Shown: positions 1 to 8,861 of the stretch, piece after piece
Position numbering within the stretch: the stretch's first letter is position 1
How the letters are laid out: each line of letters begins with the position of its first letter
NCBI RefSeq assembly: GCF_009734405.1
Contig: NZ_CP046453.1
Coordinates: 992,001 to 1,056,000, forward strand
DNA from: Corynebacterium comes
GTDB lineage: Bacteria; Actinomycetota; Actinomycetes; Mycobacteriales; Mycobacteriaceae
Length of the DNA stretch: 64,000 nt
Direction of reading: 5' to 3'
Notes under the pieces: generated by a model
Seen by the model: the letters and a program-made list of their open reading frames with translations, nothing else
The model's database searches: none
What the model was told of the DNA's origin: nothing
Position numbers and translations under genes: made by a program

Positions 1-218
1 TCCCGGAAATGGAAGATGTTGGCGCGCAGCCCCAGCTTCGGCAGGAGCCAGGACTCGAGATAGCCGAAGCGCGGGTGGTTCGCCCCGCGTGCCATGTAGA
101 GGCCGAAGTCGGTGACCCGGTAGGTGTCGACCTCCCGGAGGTGCCCCTTCGGGTCGATGTTGATCCGGTTGGCGGTGTTGAAGGTTTCCTTCTTGACCGG
201 ATGAAGATCAGCAGCCAT
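1..218 (-). CDS. DUF402 family protein, truncated at the window edge
   Basis: Only the first 72 codons of this minus-strand gene are present; the rest lies beyond base 1. The N-terminus reads MAADLHPVKKETFNTANRIN and continues with a conserved block containing VDTYRVTDFGLYMAR and FGYLESWLLPKLGL, which I recognise as the start of actinobacterial DUF402 proteins. The biochemical function of these is not settled; some relatives are nucleotide phosphohydrolases. The ATG at 218 follows the secreted-protein gene by 5 nt and has GAGG at a normal distance, so the two are probably co-transcribed. No signal peptide is visible. Family assignment is from memory of the conserved N-terminus, moderate confidence. 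Confidence 0.6.
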   Translation of the reverse strand, partial: MAADLHPVKKETFNTANRINIDPKGHLREVDTYRVTDFGLYMARGANHPRFGYLESWLLPKLGLRANIFHFR

Positions 219-223
219 GAGTG

Positions 224-913
224 TTACCTCGCATCAATGATCGCAGCGGTGGGGAGGAAGTTGCAGGTGGCGTCCTCGGTGCGGACGTCGCCGGAGACGA
301 GTGCCACGACAGTGCCGTGACCGGTGTCGGCGGTGCCGGACAGTGTGGCCGGCCCATCCGGGTTGATGCCGTAATTCCCCAGCGGGGTGACCCCGTTCTG
401 GAGGGTGTTCAGGTTGAACCACGTGACGTTCATGCCGCCCTGCTCGGGCAGGGCGGGCGCGGTGCCCAGGGCCGTGAAGACGAAGGCGGTCTGGCCTGCG
501 CGCGCTCCCGGGGCCGGAATGGCCGCGGGGCCGGGAACGGCGATGGCGGTTCCCACCGCGTCGAGTTCGCCGCCGATGCAGGAGCCTGCGACCGTCGGCC
601 AGTAGAACTGGGTGAAGGTCGGCGCGTTCTCCGGCAGGGCGGGGCCGCCGTCGCCGTTGTCGCCGGCGCTGAACGCGAGGGCGGAGAGGATTGCGTTGCG
701 CATCTCCACGGGCACCCACGGCTGGTTGGCGAAGTCCCTCACCTGCACCTGGGTCTGGGGGGTGGGGCGGCCGAGCTGGTCGAGCGGGCCCGGGGAGGAG
801 GTCTGGGCGTGTGCCGCGCCGGCGCCGACGCTGAGGCCGAGCGCACTGACGGCGGTCAGTGTGACGGCGACGGCGACCGTCCGGACGGTGGTCCTCAGTG
901 CGATGGATCCCAC
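224..913 (-). CDS. secreted alanine/proline-rich protein of unknown function
   Basis: A 229-residue protein with a clear Sec signal peptide: short N-terminus with arginines (RTTVRT), a hydrophobic stretch to about residue 33 and a probable cleavage after AHA near residue 36. The mature part has no motif I can assign; it has two cysteines (in the SCIGG and ATCNF segments) that could form a disulfide outside the cell. The GTG start at 913 is preceded by AAAGAGGG, a good ribosome binding site. It is divergent from typA across a 401-bp spacer and lies just upstream of the DUF402 gene. Similar secreted proteins occur near typA in other corynebacteria, as I recall; function unknown. Confidence 0.65.
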   Translation of the reverse strand: MGSIALRTTVRTVAVAVTLTAVSALGLSVGAGAAHAQTSSPGPLDQLGRPTPQTQVQVRDFANQPWVPVEMRNAILSALAFSAGDNGDGGPALPENAPTFTQFYWPTVAGSCIGGELDAVGTAIAVPGPAAIPAPGARAGQTAFVFTALGTAPALPEQGGMNVTWFNLNTLQNGVTPLGNYGINPDGPATLSGTADTGHGTVVALVSGDVRTEDATCNFLPTAAIIDAR

Positions 914-1314
914 TGGCAGGCCCTCTTTCGTGTACTCAAGGCGGTGCGGCGGTTGTACAGGTGCGCAGAAGCGCGATAGTCACAACCGCAACATTGGTAA
1001 CAGTAGTTTTGTTAACCAACAATATTCACTTGCGTGACGTAGTCAACCGGAATGGCGGAAAGGGCGTAAATAACTGCCCGCAACCCGGTTACTTCATGTT
1101 TCGTCGAGGGACACCATTCCGTTACACATGGCAGAACTCCGTTGGTGGGCGGTGAATCTGGACGGGATGCAGGGGAGGGAAAATGCCGCTCCGGTGTGGC
1201 GCTGACCCCTCAATAGTGCGATAGCCGAATAATGCGGGTATCGTCAACGGCTGTTCACCATCGCGTGCCCGGTGACCGTCGGCCGCGATCCCTTTTTATA
1301 GGAGCAGCCCACTC
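914..1314. promoter_or_regulatory. divergent intergenic region between the secreted-protein gene and typA
   Basis: This 401-bp spacer holds no convincing gene. Its centre (about 960-1130) is AT-richer than its surroundings, as expected for promoters. GTAAC/GTTAC motifs recur: GGTAACA at 996-1002, TGTTAACC at 1010-1017, GGTTAC at 1087-1092 and GTTACA at 1121-1126. The first two form an imperfect inverted repeat. The typA ribosome binding site AGGAG is at about 1300-1304. No promoter could be fixed with confidence. Confidence 0.4.
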
Positions 1315-3225
1315 GTGTCCCATCCTGAGTTCCGCAACGTCGCCATCGTCGCACACGTCGACCACGGCAAAACCACCCTCGTCAACTCCATGCTGGAGCA
1401 GTCCGGAGTGTTCGACGACCACGGTGGTGTCACTGACCGCGTGATGGACTCCGGTGATCTCGAACGCGAGAAGGGCATCACCATCCTGGCCAAGAACACC
1501 GCCGTGCGCCGCAAGGGTGCCGGCAAGGACGGCCGGGACCTCATCATCAACGTCATCGACACCCCGGGCCACGCCGACTTCGGTGGCGAGGTCGAGCGCG
1601 CCCTGTCCATGGTCGACGGTGTCGTCCTACTCGTCGACGCGTCCGAGGGCCCCCTCCCGCAGACCCGCTTCGTGCTGGGTAAGGCCCTGGCCGCGAAGAT
1701 GCCGGTCATCATCCTGGTCAACAAGACCGACCGTGCGGACGCCCGCATCGACGAGGTCGTCGAGGACGCCCAGGATCTGCTCCTGGAACTCGCCTCCACC
1801 CTCGAGGACCCCGAGGCCGCCGAAGCCGCCGAGAGCCTGCTCGACCTGCCGGTGCTCTACGCCTCCGGCCGTGAAGGCAAGGCCTCCACCAAAAACCCGG
1901 GCAACGGCAACGCCCCGGACGCAGAGGACCTGCAGGCCCTCTTCGACGTCATCTACCAGGTCCTCCCGGAGCCTTCCGCTGACCTTGAGGCGCCGCTGCA
2001 GGCCCACGTCACCAACCTGGACTCCTCGTCCTTCCTCGGCCGCATCGGCCTGGTCCGCATCTTCGCCGGCTCCCTGAAGAAGGGCCAGCAGGTTGCCTGG
2101 ATCCACTATGACGACGAGGGCAACCAGCACACCAAGACCGTCAAGATCGCTGAGCTGCTGCGCACCGTCGGTGTGACCCGCCAGCCCACCGACGAGGTCG
2201 TCGCCGGTGACATCGCGGCGATCTCCGGCATCGACGAGATCATGATCGGCGACACCCTCGCCGCTCTGGAGAACCCGGTGGCACTGCCCCGGATCACCGT
2301 CGACGAGCCGGCCATCTCCATGACCATCGGCGTCAACACCTCCCCGCTGGCAGGCCGCGGCGGCGGCGACAAGGTCACCGCCCGCCTGGTCAAGGCCCGC
2401 CTGGACAACGAGCTCATCGGTAACGTGTCCCTGCGCGTCCTCCCGACCGAGCGTCCCGACACCTGGGAGGTGCAGGGCCGAGGCGAGATGGCGCTGTCGA
2501 TCCTGGTGGAGACGATGCGTCGCGAAGGCTTCGAGCTCACCGTCGGCAAGCCGCAGGTGGTCACCCAGACCATCGACGGCAAGCTCCATGAGCCCTACGA
2601 GCACCTGATCATCGACGTCCCCGGTGAGTACCAGGGTCCCGTCACCCAGCTCATGGCCGCCCGCAAGGGCCAGATGACCAGCATGGACACCGGCTCCGGC
2701 GAATGGGTCCGCATGGAGTTCGACGTGCCCTCCCGTGGCCTCATCGGCTTCCGTACCACCTTCATGACCGAAACCCGTGGCACCGGCATCGCCAACAGCT
2801 ACGCCATCGAGCTGCGTCCGTGGGCCGGCGAGATCAAGGGCCGCGCCTCGGGTTCCCTGGTCGCCGACCGTTCCGGCAAGATCACCGCCTTCGCCCTTCA
2901 GGGCCTGGCGGACCGTGGCTCCTTCTTCGTCGAGCCGGGCACCGAGGCTTATGAGGGCATGGTCGTCGGCGCGAACAACCGCGACGAGGACATGGACGTC
3001 AACATCACCAAGGAAAAGAAGCTGACCAACATGCGTGCGGCCAGCGCCGACACCACGGTCACCCTCGCCAAGGCCCACGCCCTGTCCCTGGACGAGGCCA
3101 TGGAGTTCTGTGGTCAGGACGAGTGCGTCGAGGTCACCCCCGACATCCTCCGCGTCCGCAAGCTCTACCTCAGCGCCAACGAGCGCGCCCGCTCCCGCTC
3201 CCGCGAGAAGAACCTCAACAAGTAG
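1315..3225 (+). CDS. typA: translational GTPase TypA/BipA
   Basis: A 636-residue ribosome-binding GTPase of the TypA/BipA family, implicated in ribosome assembly and stress adaptation. The G-domain motifs are all visible: P-loop AHVDHGKT at 13-20, DTPGH at 82-86 and NKTD at 136-139. They are followed by the beta-barrel and EF-G-like domains and the TypA-specific C-terminus (for example FDVPSRGLIGFR and NMRAASAD). The length is close to the family norm of about 610-640. The GTG start at 1315 has AGGAG about 10 nt upstream. In mycobacteria and corynebacteria typA lies directly before an LpqW-type gene, as here. The C-terminus is serine/arginine rich (RARSRSREKNLNK). Confidence 0.97.
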   Translation: MSHPEFRNVAIVAHVDHGKTTLVNSMLEQSGVFDDHGGVTDRVMDSGDLEREKGITILAKNTAVRRKGAGKDGRDLIINVIDTPGHADFGGEVERALSMVDGVVLLVDASEGPLPQTRFVLGKALAAKMPVIILVNKTDRADARIDEVVEDAQDLLLELASTLEDPEAAEAAESLLDLPVLYASGREGKASTKNPGNGNAPDAEDLQALFDVIYQVLPEPSADLEAPLQAHVTNLDSSSFLGRIGLVRIFAGSLKKGQQVAWIHYDDEGNQHTKTVKIAELLRTVGVTRQPTDEVVAGDIAAISGIDEIMIGDTLAALENPVALPRITVDEPAISMTIGVNTSPLAGRGGGDKVTARLVKARLDNELIGNVSLRVLPTERPDTWEVQGRGEMALSILVETMRREGFELTVGKPQVVTQTIDGKLHEPYEHLIIDVPGEYQGPVTQLMAARKGQMTSMDTGSGEWVRMEFDVPSRGLIGFRTTFMTETRGTGIANSYAIELRPWAGEIKGRASGSLVADRSGKITAFALQGLADRGSFFVEPGTEAYEGMVVGANNRDEDMDVNITKEKKLTNMRAASADTTVTLAKAHALSLDEAMEFCGQDECVEVTPDILRVRKLYLSANERARSRSREKNLNK

Positions 3226-3270
3226 GCGCAGCCTGAGGCGGCGGCACGGGTCGTGGCTTAGGCTGCGTGC

Positions 3271-4458
3271 ATGACCACCGCCCGTCCTGTCCACAGCCCC
3301 GTTGGCGTCGCGATCATGTTCGCGACCAACGGGGCTGTGTTCTCTTCCGTCCTGCCCTGGTACCCCCTGCTCAAGCAGCAGTGGGGGCTGACGGACCTGG
3401 CTTTCGGGTTCATCGTGGCGGCTTTTGCGGCCGGTTCCCTGGTCTCCTCCGTGCTGCCCTCGTTGGCCGTCAACCGCTTCGGACCCCGTCCGGTCGTCTT
3501 CTGGGGCACCGTGGCGCTCGCACTGCTCGTCGCCGGGATCGGCTGGGCGTCGTCGGGCCTGGTGCTGGCGATCCTGTTGATCGGCATCGGGCTTTTCGAC
3601 GCCGTCGTCGACGTCTCCCAGAATGTCGCGGGCGTGCGTGTGGAGAGTCGGGTCCGCCGCTCGATCCTCTCCGCCATGCATGCCTTCTGGTCCCTGGGTG
3701 CGGTGCTCGGCGGCATCGGGGGCACTGCGGCCGCCAGTTCGGGGTGGGACATCCGTCTGCATCTGGCGATCGTCGCGGTGGCGGTGGTCGTGCTGGTCGC
3801 CCTCGCGGTGTGGCTGACGGGGCCCGTGCCCTCCGCAGCGGGGGAAGCGGAGGCGGACGGCGGCGTCGAGAGGCACGGCGGCGGGTTCGGAAAGATCATG
3901 CTGGTCGCCCTGCCGGTGGCGCTGCTGGCGACGTCCGGGACGATGGTGGAGGACATCGCCAACAACTGGGCGGGGCTGTCCTCGGTGGAACTGGCCGACG
4001 TCGATGTCGCTGACGCGGGGGTGGCGTACACGGTGGTGCTCACCGCACAGATGGTGGGGCGCTTCACCGGTGACCGGCTCATCGATAAATTCGGCCGGGT
4101 CGCCGTCGCCCGGGCCGGTGGCGTGCTGATCGCCGTCGGCGGGCTGGGGGTTGTCGCGGCCTCCGGTCCCGGTCTGCTGTACGCCGGATATGTTCTGGTC
4201 GGTTTCGGCTGCGCCACGCTCGTACCCAGCGCCTTTGCTGCGGCTGCCCGCCTGCCCGGGGTGACCGAGGGCGCCGGGGTCACGGCCGTCAGCTGGCTGA
4301 TGCGGGTCGGTTTCCTGGCCACCAGCCCGGTGCTGGGGTCGCTCTCGGCGGCTACGGGCCTGCGCCGGGCACTGCTGCTTCTCGTCCTCGCCGGGGTGGT
4401 CGTGGCGGTGCTCGCACCGGCGCTGCGGAGCCGACCGGCGCGCACCCCTGGTACATAA
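3271..4458 (+). CDS. MFS transporter
   Basis: A 395-residue membrane protein with about twelve hydrophobic helices and the major facilitator layout, including a short charged central loop (GEAEADGGVERHGGG) between the two six-helix halves and GRFTGDRLIDKFGR, a motif-A-like loop after helix 8. The substrate cannot be deduced. The ATG at 3271 follows a TAGGCT -10 hexamer (3259-3264) by 6 nt with no ribosome binding site, so the mRNA is probably leaderless. The stop at 4456-4458 is only 7 nt from the next start, yet that gene seems to have its own -10 element inside the end of this one. Confidence 0.85.
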   Translation: MTTARPVHSPVGVAIMFATNGAVFSSVLPWYPLLKQQWGLTDLAFGFIVAAFAAGSLVSSVLPSLAVNRFGPRPVVFWGTVALALLVAGIGWASSGLVLAILLIGIGLFDAVVDVSQNVAGVRVESRVRRSILSAMHAFWSLGAVLGGIGGTAAASSGWDIRLHLAIVAVAVVVLVALAVWLTGPVPSAAGEAEADGGVERHGGGFGKIMLVALPVALLATSGTMVEDIANNWAGLSSVELADVDVADAGVAYTVVLTAQMVGRFTGDRLIDKFGRVAVARAGGVLIAVGGLGVVAASGPGLLYAGYVLVGFGCATLVPSAFAAAARLPGVTEGAGVTAVSWLMRVGFLATSPVLGSLSAATGLRRALLLLVLAGVVVAVLAPALRSRPARTPGT

Positions 4459-4465
4459 TGACTCT

Positions 4466-6070
4466 GTGAAAGCCCGCTTCCTCTCCGCTGTCCTCCTTGC
4501 CGCGACGCTGACCGCCTGCGCCGCGAACCCAGGCCCACCACCGGTGGAGGAACCCGCCCCCAGCCCGGAAACCGCCACCTCGAGCGTGACGCCGACGACC
4601 ACGCCTTCGCGGGCGGAGGCCGTCATCAACGTGGGCGTCGATCCGCTGCCTGGCGGTTTCAACCCGCACATGCAGTCCGACGATTCCACTCTCACGCGCT
4701 CCCTGGCCTCCCTGGTGCTGCCGAGTGCGTTCCGCAATGATGCGATGGATGAGGATCTGCTGGTCTCGGCAGGTCCGGTCGAACCCACACCCATGGCGGG
4801 GGAGACGCTCCCCCAGACCATCCGCTACGTCATCTCCCCGGAGGCGCAGTGGTCGGACGGCACGCCCATCACGGGTGCCGATTTCCACTACCTGTGGCAG
4901 GGCATGACCGGCACGCCCGGAGTCATCGGCTCGGCCCCCTACCGGGAGATCGCCGCGATCCGCACCAGCCCCGACGGTCGCACCGTGGACGTCGACTTCG
5001 TCACCGTCGTCGCCGACTGGCAGCAGCTGTTCCGGCACCTCCTGCCCAGCCACCTCCTGCAGTCCGACGCCGGCGATTTCTCCTCCGCGCTCATCGATGA
5101 TCTGCCCGCCTCCGGTGGCCGTTACATGATCAGCAACATCGACCGCTCCCGTGGGGTCGTCGCCGTCAACCGCAACGACCGCTTCTGGGGAAAGGCCCCC
5201 GCGCAGACCGACCGCGTGACCTTCCGGGAGATCCGCTCCGTCACCCAGGGCGTCGAACAGCTGCACACCGGCCAGATCAGTTTCCTGGACGTCACTCCGG
5301 CGGAGACCTCCTTCGAGGCGTATTCGCTCATGCTCGACACCCAGGTGCGCCTCCTGGATCAGCCCCGCGAACTCACGCTGACGATGTCCACCTCCTCGTC
5401 GCTGCTGGAGGAACACGCGGTGCGAGCCGAACTGCATTCGCTTCTCGACGTCCCCCTCATCGCCCGCCTCGCCGCGGGCAGGTCCGCTGACCTCAACGTT
5501 CCCCCGCACACCAGGGCACGCAGCGTCGAGCAGGGCCCACCGGAGCTGCTGCCCGGCCTCACCGGGGAGGAGGGACGCCCCCTGCGGCTGGGCGTCGACT
5601 CCGCCGACGACACCGCGATCGCCGCCGCCCGCACCATCGTGGACCTGCTCTCCCGCTTCGGCGTGGCCGCGGAGGTGACCACCACCGACCTGGCCGACCT
5701 CACCGGCAATCTCCTGCCCGCAGGCGAGGTGGACGTCGTCATAGCCTGGGAGCGGAGCGCCGGTGATCCGGTGGAGCTGGCCGACCAGTGGTTGTGCCCG
5801 CCCACTCCGGAGTCCCCGCGGGCCGGCAACCTGTCCGGATACTGCACCGGGGAGACCGACGTCATGGCCCGTTCCCTGCTCAACGGTGACGTGGAGGCGT
5901 CGGAGGGCCGGGCCTTCTTCGCCGGGGAGAACGCCCGTGAGCATGTCCTGGTCCCCTTGCTGGGGGAGCGGCGTGTGCTGGTTCTGGGCGAAGGTATCGT
6001 AGGTCCGGACCCGGATCTTGACAACTGGACCGCCGGTATTTCGACGGTCGCGAGCTGGAGGAAGCAATGA
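4466..6070 (+). CDS. LpqW-like lipoprotein, family 5 solute-binding fold
   Basis: A 534-residue exported lipoprotein. The N-terminus is a signal peptide with lipobox LTAC (Cys18), followed by a proline/threonine-rich linker and an oligopeptide-binding-protein (SBP family 5) fold, with landmarks such as TIRYVISPEAQWSDGTPITG. In M. tuberculosis the protein in this position, between typA and mshB, is LpqW, which modulates phosphatidylinositol mannoside/lipoarabinomannan synthesis; that role is plausible here by synteny and not shown. No ABC permease or ATPase is adjacent, which fits a non-transport role. The start is GTG; a CATAAT element at 4454-4459 lies 6 nt before it, suggesting a leaderless transcript initiated within the end of the MFS gene. 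Confidence 0.85.
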   Translation: MKARFLSAVLLAATLTACAANPGPPPVEEPAPSPETATSSVTPTTTPSRAEAVINVGVDPLPGGFNPHMQSDDSTLTRSLASLVLPSAFRNDAMDEDLLVSAGPVEPTPMAGETLPQTIRYVISPEAQWSDGTPITGADFHYLWQGMTGTPGVIGSAPYREIAAIRTSPDGRTVDVDFVTVVADWQQLFRHLLPSHLLQSDAGDFSSALIDDLPASGGRYMISNIDRSRGVVAVNRNDRFWGKAPAQTDRVTFREIRSVTQGVEQLHTGQISFLDVTPAETSFEAYSLMLDTQVRLLDQPRELTLTMSTSSSLLEEHAVRAELHSLLDVPLIARLAAGRSADLNVPPHTRARSVEQGPPELLPGLTGEEGRPLRLGVDSADDTAIAAARTIVDLLSRFGVAAEVTTTDLADLTGNLLPAGEVDVVIAWERSAGDPVELADQWLCPPTPESPRAGNLSGYCTGETDVMARSLLNGDVEASEGRAFFAGENAREHVLVPLLGERRVLVLGEGIVGPDPDLDNWTAGISTVASWRKQ

Positions 6071-6984
6071 CCCCCCGTGATCTTGTCGGCTACCGCGTGG
6101 TTGCCGTCCACGCACACCCCGACGATGAGGCCATCACCACCGGAGGCTCCCTCTTCGACCTCGCCCGCCGCGGCGCCGACGTACTGGTGGTGACCTGCAC
6201 GCTGGGGGAGGAGGGCGAGGTGATCGGCGAACCCTTCGCCCACCTGACCAACGACCACGCGGATCAGCTCGGTGGTTTCCGTATCGCCGAGCTCACCCGC
6301 GCCCTGGGGATTCTCGGGGTACGGGGCCACTTCCTCGGTGGAGCGGGCCGGTTCCGGGATTCCGGCATGGTGGGCAGCCCGGCGTACGGGAACCCGCGGG
6401 CTTTCGTCAACTCCGGCGCAGAGGCCGTCGAACTGCTCACCCGTGTCCTCGCGGCCGAACGACCGCACCTGCTGATCACCTACGGCCCCGACGGCGGCTA
6501 CGGACATCCCGACCACATCCGCGCCCACGAGATCGCACACGCCGCGGCCCAGCTTGTCCACGTCCCCCGCATCCTGTGGACCGTCAGCGACCTGGCCGAG
6601 ACCACCGAAGGCGTCGAGAGCATCACGCAGGTGCCCACGGGCTGGGGCCTGCCGGATGAGGCGTACCTGGCCAACGCGGGCGTCGAGGAGCATGATCTGG
6701 CGATCGACCTGGACGACGCCGCCCTGGCAGCCAAGCGCGAGGCCATGCGGGCGCACGCCACTCAGATCTGGTTCGCCGACGGCTCGGTGTCCGCCACCAA
6801 CCCGCAGGCCGCGTGGGGGCAGGGGCGCCACCCGGTGTGGGCGCTGTCGAACCTGCTGGCTCAGCCGCTGCTCTCCCGGGAGCACTACCAGCTGGGCGCC
6901 GGTGACCTTCCCGGGGCTGATCTGCTCGGCGGGCCGGGCCTGCTGGACGGCATCGACCGCGACCGGCTCGAGGTTAAGCCATGA
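6067..6984 (+). CDS. mshB: MshB, GlcNAc-Ins deacetylase of mycothiol synthesis
   Basis: A 305-residue PIG-L/LmbE-type zinc deacetylase that removes acetate from 1-D-myo-inosityl-2-acetamido-2-deoxy-glucopyranoside, the second committed step to mycothiol, the thiol buffer of actinobacteria. The zinc motif AHPDDE is at 16-21 and the third histidine region GHPDHIRAHE lies further on; both match the MshB subfamily. The length agrees with known MshB (about 300). The ATG overlaps the upstream lipoprotein stop by 4 nt and has GGAGG upstream, so it is translationally coupled to it. Its own stop overlaps the next start in the same ATGA manner. Position after the LpqW-like gene supports MshB over the related Mca. 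Confidence 0.93.
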   Translation: MTPRDLVGYRVVAVHAHPDDEAITTGGSLFDLARRGADVLVVTCTLGEEGEVIGEPFAHLTNDHADQLGGFRIAELTRALGILGVRGHFLGGAGRFRDSGMVGSPAYGNPRAFVNSGAEAVELLTRVLAAERPHLLITYGPDGGYGHPDHIRAHEIAHAAAQLVHVPRILWTVSDLAETTEGVESITQVPTGWGLPDEAYLANAGVEEHDLAIDLDDAALAAKREAMRAHATQIWFADGSVSATNPQAAWGQGRHPVWALSNLLAQPLLSREHYQLGAGDLPGADLLGGPGLLDGIDRDRLEVKP

Positions 6985-7376
6985 ACGGGGAGCGGATCGT
7001 GCGCACCGACTTCAGCCGCGGCGAGGCCGTCGGCGGGCTGGTGTGGCTGTCCATCGCGGCGCTGATCTCGGTGCTGCTCCAGGTGGTCTACCTGGGAACC
7101 TGGGTGACCCTGCCCGGCGGGGGGCGGCTGGCCGTGCCCTACACCATCATCATCGCGTTCCTGTTCAACATGGTGCTCACGCGCACCGCCCGGCTGTGGA
7201 GCCCCAACCCGGCCGTCGCCGCGATCCCGCTGTATGTGTGGATCGGCGGCTTCCTGGCGTTCATGTTCGGTGTCGAGTTAACCGGTGATCAGCTGGTCGG
7301 CGATAATATTCGTAGCGTTCTGCTGCTTTTCGCAGGTCTGGCCGGAGGCGTCTGGCCTCTGGTGAGAGGAAAGTGA
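6981..7376 (+). CDS. small conserved membrane protein (next to mshB)
   Basis: A 131-residue protein with about four hydrophobic segments (near 20-40, 55-72, 86-100 and 112-128) and little soluble sequence. M. tuberculosis has a similar-size membrane protein in the same position after mshB (Rv1171), so this is a conserved but uncharacterised actinobacterial gene. Its ATG overlaps the mshB stop (ATGA), implying coupled translation and perhaps a link to the mycothiol or envelope genes upstream. No catalytic motif seen. Confidence 0.75.
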   Translation: MNGERIVRTDFSRGEAVGGLVWLSIAALISVLLQVVYLGTWVTLPGGGRLAVPYTIIIAFLFNMVLTRTARLWSPNPAVAAIPLYVWIGGFLAFMFGVELTGDQLVGDNIRSVLLLFAGLAGGVWPLVRGK

Positions 7377-7421
7377 CATACTGGACTGCGATATTCCATC
7401 ATCCCAGGAGTTGCCGACACC

Positions 7422-7745
7422 ATGACATACATCATTGCCCAGCCTTGCGTCGATGTCCTCGACCGTTCGTGTGTTGAGGAATGCCCGGTCGACTGCATCT
7501 ACGAGGGCAAGCGGATGCTCTACATCCACCCCGATGAGTGCGTCGACTGCGGTGCCTGTGAACCGGCCTGCCCGGTCGAGGCGATCTTCTACGAGGACGA
7601 CGTACCCGAGGAATGGGACAAGTACTACGACGCCAACGTCGGTTTCTTCGACGATCTCGGCTCCCCGGGCGGTGCCGCCAAGGCCGGCGTCCAGGCCTTC
7701 GATCACCCCTTCGTCGCCGCGCTGCCCCCGCAGAACCAGGAATAG
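7422..7745 (+). CDS. fdxC: ferredoxin FdxC, 7Fe type
   Basis: A 107-residue soluble electron carrier. Eight cysteines lie at 9, 17, 21, 25, 40, 43, 46 and 50. That spacing is the Azotobacter FdI pattern shifted by one, so one [3Fe-4S] and one [4Fe-4S] cluster are expected. The remainder is an acidic C-terminal extension typical of actinobacterial 7Fe ferredoxins. The ATG has AGGAG about 10 nt upstream, and CATACT at about 7377-7382 is a possible -10 element. dapC starts 3 nt after the stop; the fdxC-dapC pair is conserved in corynebacteria and mycobacteria, as I recall, although no redox step links them directly. Confidence 0.95.
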   Translation: MTYIIAQPCVDVLDRSCVEECPVDCIYEGKRMLYIHPDECVDCGACEPACPVEAIFYEDDVPEEWDKYYDANVGFFDDLGSPGGAAKAGVQAFDHPFVAALPPQNQE

Positions 7746-7748
7746 CTG

Positions 7749-8861
7749 ATGACACGCACGCCCCTGGGCACACGTCTGCCCGATTTCCCCTGGGACTCCC
7801 TGGCGGCGGCGAAGGAACGGGCGGAGGCGCACCCCGACGGGATCGTGAACCTGTCGATCGGTACACCGGTCGACCCCGTCGCGCCGGGCATCCAGCTGGC
7901 GTTGGCGGAGGCCGCCGCAGAACCCGGCTACCCGCAGACGGCGGGCACACCGGAGCTCCGGGCGGCGATCGCGTCGGCGCTTGAGCGGCGCTACGGCATG
8001 ACGGGCCTGTCCCCGGATGCGGTCCTGCCGGTCATCGGCACCAAGGAGGCCATCGCCTGGCTGCCGACTCTCCTGGGTATCCGGGGCGGATTCGTGGTCA
8101 TCCCCGAGGTCGCCTACCCCACCTACGAGGTGGCGGCGCTGCTGGGCGACAACAGGGTCCTGCGCGCGGATTCCCTGCTGCAGATCGGCCCCGAGAGCCC
8201 CGACCTGCTCTTCCTGAACTCCCCGTCGAACCCCACCGGCAAGGTGCTGGGCGTCGATCACCTGCGCAAGGTCGTCGGGTGGGCCCGTGAGCGCGGCGTC
8301 ATCGTCGCCTCCGACGAGTGCTACCTGGGCCTGGGGTGGGACGACTCCCATGAGCCGGTGTCGATCCTCGACCCACGGGTGTGCGACGGTGACCACACCG
8401 GCCTCCTCGCCATCCATTCGCTGTCGAAGTCCTCGAACCTGGCCAGCTACCGCGGCGGGTACCTCGCCGGTGATCCCGCGCTCATCTCCGAACTGCTCGA
8501 GGCACGCCGGCATGCCGGCCTCATGGTGCCCGGACCCGTCCAGGCCGCCATGGTCGCGGCCCTGGAGGATGACGGCCAGGAGCAGGCGCAGAAGCTCCGT
8601 TACGCCCACCGTCGTCTGGCGCTGCTGCGTGCCCTGATCGGCGCGGGCTTCACCGTCGACAACTCCGAGGCTGGCCTCTACCTGTGGGCCACCCGCGGCG
8701 AAAACTGCCGCGCGACCGTCGACGCCCTCGCCGAACTGGGCATTCTCGTGGCTCCCGGGGACTTCTACGGCCCCCACGGCGAGCAGCACATCCGCATGGC
8801 GCTCACCGGCACCGACGAGCGTATCGACGCCGCCGTCAACCGCCTCGCCGCCCTTGCCTGA
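7749..8861 (+). CDS. dapC: N-succinyldiaminopimelate aminotransferase DapC
   Basis: A 370-residue fold-type I PLP aminotransferase. It converts N-succinyl-2-amino-6-ketopimelate to N-succinyl-diaminopimelate using glutamate, in the succinylase branch of lysine and meso-DAP synthesis. Visible landmarks: the substrate loop LFLNSPSNPTGKVLG, the aspartate segment VIVASDECYLGLGWD and the PLP lysine in HSLSKSSNLASYRGG. The ATG is 3 nt after fdxC, so the two are co-transcribed. dapD and dapE, encoding the flanking steps, lie a few kilobases downstream, which supports DapC among many similar aminotransferases. Confidence 0.93.
   Translation: MTRTPLGTRLPDFPWDSLAAAKERAEAHPDGIVNLSIGTPVDPVAPGIQLALAEAAAEPGYPQTAGTPELRAAIASALERRYGMTGLSPDAVLPVIGTKEAIAWLPTLLGIRGGFVVIPEVAYPTYEVAALLGDNRVLRADSLLQIGPESPDLLFLNSPSNPTGKVLGVDHLRKVVGWARERGVIVASDECYLGLGWDDSHEPVSILDPRVCDGDHTGLLAIHSLSKSSNLASYRGGYLAGDPALISELLEARRHAGLMVPGPVQAAMVAALEDDGQEQAQKLRYAHRRLALLRALIGAGFTVDNSEAGLYLWATRGENCRATVDALAELGILVAPGDFYGPHGEQHIRMALTGTDERIDAAVNRLAALA

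Noticed and set aside
898..1155. An 85-codon plus-strand frame in the typA upstream region
   Set aside because: It overlaps the start of the secreted-protein gene, shows no ribosome binding site or motif and covers the AT-rich promoter region.
1627..4821. A 1064-codon open frame on the minus strand across typA and the MFS gene
   Set aside because: It runs antisense to typA and to well-supported domains, has a low-complexity translation rich in R, G, D and H, and lacks any family motif. High GC creates such frames.
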